Below, one piece after another: positions 49,328-58,161 of a DNA stretch of 64,000 nt. Source of the stretch: Actinokineospora spheciospongiae (GTDB lineage: Bacteria > Actinomycetota > Actinomycetes > Mycobacteriales > Pseudonocardiaceae). The DNA lies in NCBI RefSeq assembly GCF_000564855.1, contig NZ_AYXG01000048.1:1-64000 (forward strand), in the 5' to 3' direction. Within the stretch, counting starts at the first letter, position 1, and every line of letters starts with the position of its first letter. The notes under the pieces were generated by a model. It was not told the DNA's origin and made no database searches. It saw only the letters and a list, made by a program, of their open reading frames with translations. The translations under genes and the position numbers were made by a program.

Positions 49328-49345
49328 GTCGAGCGCGGGTCGAGC
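49328..49345 (+). promoter_or_regulatory. SARP-box pair before the glycosyltransferase-like gene
   Basis: GTCGAGC at 49328-49334 and again at 49339-49345 are identical heptamers, 11 bp apart, and the flanking bases also repeat (GGTCGAGCGCG twice). They end 43 nt before the ATG at 49389. This is the cleanest SARP site pair in the window. Confidence 0.75.
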
Positions 49346-49388
49346 GCGGCGGGCCACGCTCGTGTCCTGACCCACGGGAGGACCCGAG

Positions 49389-50672
49389 ATGAAGGTGCTC
49401 GTCTTCGCGCTGTCCACAGTGGCCTACGGGGACACCCTCGTCGGCATCGGGCTGACCAACCAGCTGCGCGCCGCGGGGGTGCGCAGCCACTACGTCATCA
49501 CCGCCTCGTCGGAGAACCTGTTGCGCCACCACGGTTATCCCCACACCGTCCTCGACCCCGCCGGGGGGCAAGATGTGCGCGCGGAGGTCGACGCGGTGGT
49601 CCGGCGGTTCCGACCGGACGCCATCGTGCTGGCCGACTACCTCAACCACTGGGGGACGCTGATCCGCCAGTTCGACACCGACCCGTGGTTCATCGACGAC
49701 TACCGGCTGCCGGTGCTGCCCATCGACATCTGGGAGTGGGAGAACACCGCGTTCCGCTTCGACGTCTGCGGCAGGCGCCACGAGCGCGAGGTGAGCAGGC
49801 GCATCCTGGACATGCCCGCGCACCTGCGGCCGGTGCCGGTGTGCCACCTGGACCCGGGCCCAGCCGGGTACGGCCACCCGTACCGGGTGCTGCCGCCGGA
49901 GCCCGCGCTGACCGCGGCGCGGCGGCGGGAGGTGCGCGCGGCCCTCGGCGTCGGTGAGCGGCACCGCCTGGTCATGCTGCCGATGGCGGCCTGGCAGCAC
50001 CAGCGCGGGGACCGACCCGGGATGACCGAGATGGTGGGCAGGCTGGGCAGGCGGGTGCCCGAGCTGCTCGCCGACTACCTGCGGCGGCTGCCGAGCGACG
50101 CGCACCTGCTGTTCATCGGGGGCAACGTGCCTGAGCCGTTCCTGGCGCTGCCCGCCGAGCGGGTGCACCTGCTGCCGCTGTGCGCCCCGGACCGCTACGA
50201 CGAGCTGCTGGCGTCGGTGGACGCCGTGCTCTCCTTGACCACCACGGGGTTGACGGTGTCCAGGGCGATCCTGGCCGACACACCCGCGATGCTGCTCACC
50301 AACCGCTTCACCGTGCCCGACACCGCCGCGGTGGACACCGTGGAGTCCGAACTGGGTGGTATGGACCCCGTGGTGCGCCGGTGGTTGCTCGACACCGCGC
50401 CCGTCGAGCCGTTCCGGATGTGGCCCAAGGGCCAGCACGCGTTCCTGGAGCCGCTGCTCAAGGACAACCCACACCTCGACGCCCTGGTGCACCGGGAGCT
50501 GTTCGACGGCGGGGGCGTGGTGGCGGCGTTGACGGCGCTGTTGTTCGACCCGGGGACCCGCGACGACCTGGCCGCGCGGCGCGCGGGGTACGCGGCCGCC
50601 GTGGCGGCGCTGCCCCCGACCGAGGAGGTCTTCGCGGCGGCGGCCGGGCGGGCGGCACTGGCGGTGCGGTGA
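49389..50672 (+). CDS. Atypical GT-B-like putative glycosyltransferase
   Basis: Encodes 427 residues with GGGAGG upstream. The layout suggests a GT-B glycosyltransferase: N-terminal Rossmann start MKVLVFALSTVAYGDTLVGIGLTNQLRAAG, VDAVVRRFRPDAIVLADYL, then a second half with HLLFIGGNVPEPFLALPAERVHLLPLCAPDRYDELLASVDAVLSLTTTGLTVSRAILADTPAMLL, like the donor-binding domain. It lacks the GT1 HCGxxT/donor motif of ordinary antibiotic glycosyltransferases. It may belong to the family catalogued as DUF6365; I could not check. It is the only glycosyltransferase candidate in the cluster and is divergent from three sugar methyltransferases, which supports attachment of the sugar they modify. Confidence 0.7.
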   Translation: MKVLVFALSTVAYGDTLVGIGLTNQLRAAGVRSHYVITASSENLLRHHGYPHTVLDPAGGQDVRAEVDAVVRRFRPDAIVLADYLNHWGTLIRQFDTDPWFIDDYRLPVLPIDIWEWENTAFRFDVCGRRHEREVSRRILDMPAHLRPVPVCHLDPGPAGYGHPYRVLPPEPALTAARRREVRAALGVGERHRLVMLPMAAWQHQRGDRPGMTEMVGRLGRRVPELLADYLRRLPSDAHLLFIGGNVPEPFLALPAERVHLLPLCAPDRYDELLASVDAVLSLTTTGLTVSRAILADTPAMLLTNRFTVPDTAAVDTVESELGGMDPVVRRWLLDTAPVEPFRMWPKGQHAFLEPLLKDNPHLDALVHRELFDGGGVVAALTALLFDPGTRDDLAARRAGYAAAVAALPPTEEVFAAAAGRAALAVR

Positions 50673-50745
50673 GGGCGAACGGGCTTGCGCACAACGGGTG
50701 CCTGCCCTGGCACCCGACGGGACCACCCGAGGAGGATTCGACGGC

Positions 50746-51207
50746 ATGACCGAGCCACAGAACGACGAGCGACCACCGAGCCCGGGCGACTTCCTCTGCC
50801 GGGTGCACGCCGACCTGCGCCGATCGCTGGCGATCATCCGCGGGCAGTTCGACGACGCGGCGGCCGACCCGGTGCCGCGCCCGGAGCTGCGCGCCGGGCT
50901 CACCACGGGGTGCCTGCAGATGTGCGACCTGCTCACTCGCCACCACCTGCACGAGGACGACGACTTCGGGCGGCTGGAGGCCTACTTCCCGCAGCTGGCC
51001 CCGGCGATCCGGCGGCTGCGCGCCGAGCACGAAGACGTCGCCGGGGCGCTGGCCGACCTGCGGGCGCTGCTGGCCCGGTTCGAGGTGGGTGAGGTGGGCG
51101 CCGACCGCATCCGCGACGACGTGGTGCGGTTGACCACGGCCCTGCAGGCGCACTTCGACTACGAGGAGGCGCAGCTGGTCCCGGTGCTGAACGCGGCGGC
51201 CACCTGA
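50746..51207 (+). CDS. Hemerythrin-like HHE-domain protein
   Basis: Encodes 153 residues from the ATG at 50746 after GGAGGA. The four-helix iron-binding pattern is visible: an early FLCRVHADLRRSL, then LLTRHHLHEDDDFGRLEAYFP, LRAEHEDVAGAL and LQAHFDYEEAQLVPVL. These His and Glu/Asp residues are spaced as in diiron hemerythrins. Such proteins bind or sense O2 or nitric oxide. It lies 73 nt after the glycosyltransferase-like gene on the same strand and may be cotranscribed. A supporting role for the many oxygenases is speculative. Confidence 0.82.
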   Translation: MTEPQNDERPPSPGDFLCRVHADLRRSLAIIRGQFDDAAADPVPRPELRAGLTTGCLQMCDLLTRHHLHEDDDFGRLEAYFPQLAPAIRRLRAEHEDVAGALADLRALLARFEVGEVGADRIRDDVVRLTTALQAHFDYEEAQLVPVLNAAAT

Positions 51208-51237
51208 TCCGCGGGCTCACGGATCGGGTGGGGCAGA

Positions 51238-51267
51238 TTGACGTAGTGAGTACTCACTACATACGAT
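51238..51267 (+). promoter_or_regulatory. Leaderless promoter with the same 18-bp TetR operator
   Basis: TTGACG (51238-51243, -35) and TACGAT (51262-51267, -10) are 18 bp apart. The spacer holds GTAGTGAGTACTCACTAC (51243-51260), base-for-base the palindrome at 13451-13468. The -10 ends 6 nt before the ATG at 51274, indicating a leaderless transcript. Confidence 0.85.
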
Positions 51268-51273
51268 GTCGAC

Positions 51274-51876
51274 ATGACCGCACCTTCCCCCGCCGAGCCC
51301 CCGACCGCCGAACCGCACCGCGAGCAGCTCGTGTGGGCCGCGCTCCCGCTGCTCCTCGCGCACGGCCAGGACACCACCCCGGCGCAGGTCGCCCACGCGG
51401 CGGGCGTCGCGGAGGACGTCGTCACCCGCACCTTCCCCGACGCCGAATCCCTGCGCACCGCCTGCCTGGCGATCGCGCTGCGCGGCGAGGACACCCGGGC
51501 CCACCTCGCGGCGGTCGACCCCGGCCTGCCGCTGGTGGACCGGCTCACCATGGCCGCCGAGGCGATCACCGACCACGCCACCCGGGTGGGAGCTCTCACC
51601 GGGGCACCCACCCGGGTCGACCACACCCACCAAGCCGACCAAGCCTCCCCTGATCAAGCCCCCACCGATCAGGCAGACCCCGCCGACCGGACTGCGGCGC
51701 CGGGCGAACTCGTCGCCCTGTTCGAGTCCGACCGCGCCGCGCTGCGGACACCGCCGGAACGGTTGGCCCCGCTCTTCCAGGCCCTCGCGGTGGCCGCCGG
51801 GCAACTCGGGCGGTCACCGGGGGAGCTGGTGGACCTGTTCCTGCACGGCGCACTCACCCCCGGTCAGGAGGACTGA
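51274..51876 (+). CDS. TetR-family repressor (right exporter module)
   Basis: Encodes 200 residues. N-terminal TetR domain with REQLVWAALPLLLAHGQ and a somewhat degenerate helix-turn-helix, TTPAQVAHAAGVAEDVVTRTFPDAESLRTACL, shared in outline with the repressor at 13483. A low-complexity linker rich in Asp, Gln, Ala and Thr (around residues 110-140) interrupts the ligand domain. Its stop overlaps the MFS start (TGATG). Shares an identical operator with the left module, so either repressor could act on both. Confidence 0.88.
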   Translation: MTAPSPAEPPTAEPHREQLVWAALPLLLAHGQDTTPAQVAHAAGVAEDVVTRTFPDAESLRTACLAIALRGEDTRAHLAAVDPGLPLVDRLTMAAEAITDHATRVGALTGAPTRVDHTHQADQASPDQAPTDQADPADRTAAPGELVALFESDRAALRTPPERLAPLFQALAVAAGQLGRSPGELVDLFLHGALTPGQED

Positions 51877-53402
51877 TGTCACCGAACGAGGCACCACCCG
51901 AGGACGAGCCGGAGACCCGCCACCCCACCGTGGTGATGTGGGCACTGCTGGTGTGCGCCTTCCTGGCCATGCTGGACGGCTCGGTCATCGTCACCATCCT
52001 GCCCAAGATCGTCGACCAGGTCGGCGGCTCCGACTCCTGGTACCTGTGGTTGGTCACCGCCTACCTGCTGGCATCGTCGATCAGCGTGCCGATCTACGGT
52101 CGGTTCTCCGACCTCTACGGCCGCAGGCGGTTGCTGCTGCTGGGCTTGGGCCTGTTCCTGGTCGGCTCGCTGGCCTGCGGCTTCGCGGGCTCGATGGCGT
52201 TCCTGATCGCCGCGCGCACGGTGCAGGGCCTCGGCGCGGGCGCGCTGCTGACGCTGAGCATGGCGGCCATCCGCGAGGTCTTCCCGACCGGCAAGTCCAC
52301 CGTGCTGCTGCGCATCCAGTCGATCATCGCGGCGCTGATGCTGATCGGCATGGTCGGCGGCCCGCTGCTCGGCGGCGTGCTGGCCGACGGGATCGGCTGG
52401 CGCTGGGCCTTCTTCATCAACCTGCCCTTCGCGGGTGCGGCCTTCGTCGCACTGACCCTGCTCTACCCGCGCATCCGCCAGGCGCGAACAGTGACGGGCC
52501 GACTTGACGTCGCGGGCATCGCACTGCTGAGCACCGGCCTGTCCCTGGTCCTCATCGGACTCAGCCTCAAGGGCCAGAGCACCGGCGGCCGGACGCTGGA
52601 GTGGACCGATCCGGTGGTGGCCGGGTGCCTGGTGCTCGGTGCACTGCTGCTGGCGGCCCTGGTTCCGGTCGAGCGCCGGGCGGGCACCCCGATCCTGCCG
52701 CTGTACCTGCTGCGCGGGCGCAGCTTCTCCGCCCTGCTGGTCGGCGGGTTCTTCTTCCAGCTCGCCGTGATGCCGATCGGCATCATCGTCCCGCTCTACT
52801 TCCAGCACGTGCGCGGCTACTCGGCCAGCACGTCCGCCTTCTTGGTGCTGCCGCTGCTGGTGGGCATGGCGCTGAGCAGCAGGCTGACCGCGCTGGTCAT
52901 CCTGGGGACCGGCCGCACCAAACCGGTGCTGCTGGCCGGGGCGGCCCTGCTGACCACCGGCTCCGCGGCCTTCGCCTTCCTCGACGGGGGCACATCCCCG
53001 TGGCTGACCAGCGTCTGGCTGCTGCTGGCGGGCGTGGGCACCGGCCCGGCCATGGGCGGGCTGACCATCGCCACGCAGAACTCCGTGCCCCGCTCCGACA
53101 TGGGCACCGGCACGGCGGGCGCCACCCTCACCAAGCAGCTCGGCGGCGTCCTGGGCCTCACCCTGGCGCAGTCGCTGGCCAACCACTACACCCACAACAG
53201 CGCGATCAACACCGAGGCCGCGAGCTCCACCATCCTGTGGATCAGCGGCACCGCGGGCCTGCTCGCCGTCGCCTCGATCGCGATGATGCACGACGTCTTC
53301 GTCGAACGCCCCGGCAAACCCCTGCCGGGCACCCCCGCCGCGGCCGCGACCCCCACCGCCCCGGAGGCGGCCTCCGCCCCGATCGGCTCGGCCGAGAAGT
53401 AG
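51876..53402 (+). CDS. DHA2-type MFS drug exporter
   Basis: Encodes 508 residues with 14 predicted hydrophobic helices. Motif C-like opening FLAMLDGSVIVTILPKIV (the LD-x-TVVNVALP region), loop motif A GRFSDLYGRRRLLLLG, and DHA2-type MFLxxRxxSxxxLxGGF-like segment YLLRGRSFSALLVGGFFFQLAVMPIGIIVPLYFQHVRG. Such 14-helix antiporters export polyketides and dyes. Translationally coupled to the TetR gene and followed by a VOC protein; the three form a typical export-resistance operon at the right edge of the cluster. Confidence 0.92.
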   Translation: MSPNEAPPEDEPETRHPTVVMWALLVCAFLAMLDGSVIVTILPKIVDQVGGSDSWYLWLVTAYLLASSISVPIYGRFSDLYGRRRLLLLGLGLFLVGSLACGFAGSMAFLIAARTVQGLGAGALLTLSMAAIREVFPTGKSTVLLRIQSIIAALMLIGMVGGPLLGGVLADGIGWRWAFFINLPFAGAAFVALTLLYPRIRQARTVTGRLDVAGIALLSTGLSLVLIGLSLKGQSTGGRTLEWTDPVVAGCLVLGALLLAALVPVERRAGTPILPLYLLRGRSFSALLVGGFFFQLAVMPIGIIVPLYFQHVRGYSASTSAFLVLPLLVGMALSSRLTALVILGTGRTKPVLLAGAALLTTGSAAFAFLDGGTSPWLTSVWLLLAGVGTGPAMGGLTIATQNSVPRSDMGTGTAGATLTKQLGGVLGLTLAQSLANHYTHNSAINTEAASSTILWISGTAGLLAVASIAMMHDVFVERPGKPLPGTPAAAATPTAPEAASAPIGSAEK

Positions 53403-53417
53403 GAAGAAGGCACCGAC

Positions 53418-53825
53418 ATGACCGCGACCGAGAACGACACCGTCGCCGCCCAACCAGACGCGGCCGAGGGCAAGGTCGTCTTCTGGCACCTGCGCACGAC
53501 CGACATCACCCGGGCGAAGGCCTTCTACGAGGGCCTGTTCGGCTGGGCCTTCCAGGAGATCAACCCCCTCACCTACGCCGTGCAGGCGGGCGGCGGCCTG
53601 ATGGGCTGCCTGGTGGAGACCGACGAGAAACCAGGCCCGGTGGCGAGCAGCGTCCTCTACACCCACGTCGGCGACCTGCCCGGCAAGCTCGAGCGGGCCC
53701 TGGAGCTGGGCGCGGAGGTGGTCACCGAACCGCTGAACGTCTACGGCACCAAGGCCTTCGCCGACCTGCGCGACCCCACGGGCACGGTGTTCGGGCTGTG
53801 GACGGAGACCTTCAAGGCGAGCTGA
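53418..53825 (+). CDS. VOC-superfamily (glyoxalase/bleomycin-resistance fold) protein
   Basis: Encodes 135 residues. A single pair of beta-alpha-beta-beta-beta modules: VVFWHLRTTDITRAKAFYEGLFGWAFQEI, then GDLPGKLERALELGAEVVTEPLNVYGTKAFADLRDPTGTVFGLW with the typical DPTG-x-xF-x-LW ending. Members bind metal or sequester antibiotics. Cotranscribed with the exporter (15 nt), so a drug-binding resistance role is plausible. A terminator hairpin follows. Confidence 0.88.
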   Translation: MTATENDTVAAQPDAAEGKVVFWHLRTTDITRAKAFYEGLFGWAFQEINPLTYAVQAGGGLMGCLVETDEKPGPVASSVLYTHVGDLPGKLERALELGAEVVTEPLNVYGTKAFADLRDPTGTVFGLWTETFKAS

Positions 53826-53855
53826 GGCACCCCCAACCTCGGATCGCCGACTGCG

Positions 53856-53892
53856 GGCGCGGGGCCGGTGGCCGCCTCACCGGCCCCGCGCC
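53856..53892. terminator. Terminator hairpin after the exporter operon
   Basis: GGCGCGGGGCCGGTG (53856-53870) pairs perfectly with 53878-53892 over a 7-nt loop and is followed by GTTT. It ends the TetR-MFS-VOC operon and marks the right boundary of the main cluster. Confidence 0.82.
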
Positions 53893-53989
53893 GTTTCCGT
53901 GACGGCACAGAAATCGCATTGGCGGCGCCGGTACCGACTCCATCGACACAGAATCCCCGCTGAAGAACAAGGGCAGGACCACACACTGT

Positions 53990-54611
53990 CGCAGTAGGAC
54001 CAGCGCGACAGTCCCGGTGACGTGCTGGGACGCCATCGACGTGCCGAAGGGGTGACCGTCGCGGAGTCGGTGCCGAAGTCCTCGCACCCCGGCACTTGCC
54101 GCGGGTACGACCTCGGCCTCCTCGGCCACGCCACAGATCTTGCCCGCGGTGGTGGCCGCGACGTGCGTGCCGTGGCCGTTGGTGCTCCAGCCCTGCGCGT
54201 CCAGGGGACCACGATGATCCCGACCTGCTCGCTGAGCCACTCGTCGGCCTCGTGGAAGGCCACCAACTCCCGCACGGCCGCCCGGACCCCGTCCGGCACT
54301 GCCGCGGTGAACACCCCGCGATCGGCGGCACAGCACACATCAACGTTGCGCACGAGGATCGAGGTTGCCCCCGCCACCACGTAGCACGTGTGGTCGACAT
54401 CGATGGTCAGGTTGTGCATGCGCGAGTCCCCGATGTGGAACCCGACCCGCGCGACCTCGACCGCCCGCCCCCGGTCATCCCGGGTCGACGACCCGGGGCG
54501 CAGTTCGGCAGCGTTGACCCAGCGGTTCTCGTCCACCGACCGGAACGGGTGCTCCGAAGTGGCCCCAACCGGCGTCAGACAAACACCCAGAACCACATTT
54601 TCGCAGGTCAC
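53990..54611 (-). pseudogene. Decayed Hint-domain and subtilase remnant
   Basis: Two fragments on the minus strand. From 54611 to about 54215 the frame encodes the C-terminal part of a Hint (hedgehog/intein) domain as found before polymorphic toxins: TPVGATSEHPFRSVD, RVHNLT-like MHNLTIDVDHTCYVVAGATSILVRN, with the final His-Asn of the usual VLVHN box degraded to Arg-Asn. In a different frame, 54180-54160 encodes NGHGTHVAATTAG, the catalytic-His motif of S8 subtilases, and 54045-54010 encodes GTSMASQHVTGTVAL, the catalytic-Ser motif. Only about 45 residues separate motifs that are normally 130-160 apart, and the Asp motif is missing. Deletion and frameshift have destroyed the gene or genes. 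Confidence 0.7.
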
Positions 54612-54636
54612 GCCACGATCGTGACGCCACTGGGGG

Positions 54637-55320
54637 TCAAGCGGTCAGGTGGGCGTGCAGCAGGCCTGCGGCTTCGAGCAGGGCGAGGGACTGCGCGTCG
54701 AGAGCGGCGCGGCGTTCGGCGATGGCGGCGGCGAGGGCTTCACGGCTGCCCGTGCGGTGCAGGTCGGTCAGGACCTGGGTGATGCGGGGGAACGGGTAGT
54801 GGGCCTTGCGGAGCATGGCAACGACCCGGGCGTCGCGGACGTCGAGCGGGGTGTAGCGGCGGTAGCCGGTGGCGGGGTCGCGGGCGGGGGTGAGCAGGCC
54901 CGCAGCCTCCCACACGCGTAGTGCGGAGGTGCGCACCGACAGCGTGGCGGCGACCTCGCCGACCAGTCGGTCCGGGCCGGGGGTGACCGGGGTGTCGGCG
55001 ACCGCGCCGAGGGCTTCGGCGGTGCTCTCGGCGGCTTGGCGCTCGGCGTGGAGGGTGGCGTGGGCGGCGTCGACGAGGTGCAGTGCGGTGGTGGGGTCGC
55101 CCGCGTTGGCGGCGTGCAGGACGGCGGTGGCGCGGTCGGTGCCGAGGGCGCGGGCGAGGGCGCGGTAGGCGAGGAGGGCGCGCAGGTGCTCGGGGCCGTA
55201 CCGGCGGTAGCCGGATTCGGTTCTGGGCACCTCCGGGAGCACGCCCGCCGCCTCGTGGTTGCGGACCTGCTGGGTGGAGATGCCCGCGTGCCGGGCTAGG
55301 TCGACTGGGCGCAGCGGCAT
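54637..55320 (-). CDS. MerR regulator with two helix-turn-helix units
   Basis: Encodes 227 residues. Two MerR-type DNA-binding units occur in one chain: residues 1-70 (VDLARHAGISTQQVRNHEAAGVLPEVPRTESGYRRYGPEHL) and about 118-180 (VGEVAATLSVRTSALRVWEAAGLLTPARDPATGYRRYTPLDVRDARVVAML). Double-headed MerR proteins are a recognised actinobacterial type but most MerR regulators have one unit. Divergent from the UvrA-like gene, whose promoter has the long spacer suited to MerR control, so it is the probable regulator of self-resistance. Confidence 0.88.
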   Translation of the reverse strand: MPLRPVDLARHAGISTQQVRNHEAAGVLPEVPRTESGYRRYGPEHLRALLAYRALARALGTDRATAVLHAANAGDPTTALHLVDAAHATLHAERQAAESTAEALGAVADTPVTPGPDRLVGEVAATLSVRTSALRVWEAAGLLTPARDPATGYRRYTPLDVRDARVVAMLRKAHYPFPRITQVLTDLHRTGSREALAAAIAERRAALDAQSLALLEAAGLLHAHLTA

Positions 55321-55342
55321 GGCGCATGCCTACCACGGGGGT

Positions 55343-55406
55343 TGAGGCTTTTTTCGGCCGACTCCAGCACAGGTCTCAACTGGTTGTTCAAAGATAGGGT
55401 TGAAGT
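55343..55406 (+). promoter_or_regulatory. Divergent MerR/UvrA-like promoter, leaderless start
   Basis: TAGGGT at 55395-55400 fits an actinomycete -10 box and lies only 6 nt before the GTG at 55407, with no ribosome-binding site, so the UvrA-like mRNA is probably leaderless. The inverted repeat TTCAA-N8-TTGAA (55388-55405) overlaps the -10, and a second pair, GTTGAG (about 55341-55346) with CTCAAC (55375-55380), lies upstream. Both are candidate MerR sites. Confidence 0.55.
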
Positions 55407-57685
<2,279 letters not shown>

Positions 57686-57689
<4 letters not shown>

Positions 57690-58030
57690 GCGGGTTCCCC
57701 GCCGCGGTCGCCGCCGCCGCGTCGGCCGTGGCGGACGTCCTCGACGGGCACCGGCCGCGCGGCGGCGGGGCGTACCCGATCGGTGTGGTGCTGCCGGTGC
57801 TCGTCGAGCAGCACGACGTGCTGCGGGCCGCCGTGGACGCGGTCCCCGATCCGCTGCCGGAACCGCTGGCGGCCGAGTTGGCGGGGTTGATGAGCTACCT
57901 GCAACTGCTGCGGGTGCGCTACCACCGGCTCAGCACCATCGAGACCCAGGACTCGGTGTTCGCCACGCGCGCGATCACCGCCACGCACGTGGAGGCGCGG
58001 CGGGTGCGGGACCGGGCGAAGCGGATGTGA
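57686..58030 (+). CDS. Hypothetical protein coupled to the UvrA-like gene
   Basis: Encodes 114 residues; its ATG overlaps the UvrA-like stop (ATGA), so it is translated with it. Predicted all-helical: an Ala-rich first helix, a PIGVVLPVLVEQHDVLRAAVDAV helix, and a C-terminal LRVRYHRLSTIETQDSVFATRAITATHVEARRVRDR segment rich in Arg. No motif recognised. Coupling suggests it assists the ATPase or is a small DNA-associated partner. Confidence 0.7.
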
Positions 58031-58161
58031 CCCCCGGGGCGTCCGGCTGGAACCGGTGGACGTGGCCCGTCCGCTGAGTGGCACCGGCGCCCGCCGGACG
58101 CACAGCCCGCTCACAGGGAACGCACAAAACCCACCCAGCGCGGCCCACCACCGTGGTCCCC

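Noticed and set aside
46887-50936. A 1349-codon minus-strand open frame spanning the sugar methyltransferases and the glycosyltransferase-like gene
   Set aside because: Only its last 386 codons (MycE-like copy 1) have domain content; the rest is the antisense of other genes in GC-rich DNA.
13447-51267. The repeated 18-bp palindrome as attachment sites of an integrative element
   Set aside because: Both copies sit precisely inside promoters of tetR genes, and no integrase or tRNA gene is present.
51600-51690. Asp/Gln/Ala-rich segment of the right TetR gene as a CRISPR-like or microsatellite repeat
   Set aside because: The repeat is short and imperfect, and stays in frame; it is a low-complexity protein linker.
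54022-54782. Plus-strand open frames over the Hint/subtilase remnant
   Set aside because: They are antisense to fragments with recognisable protein motifs and have no motifs themselves.
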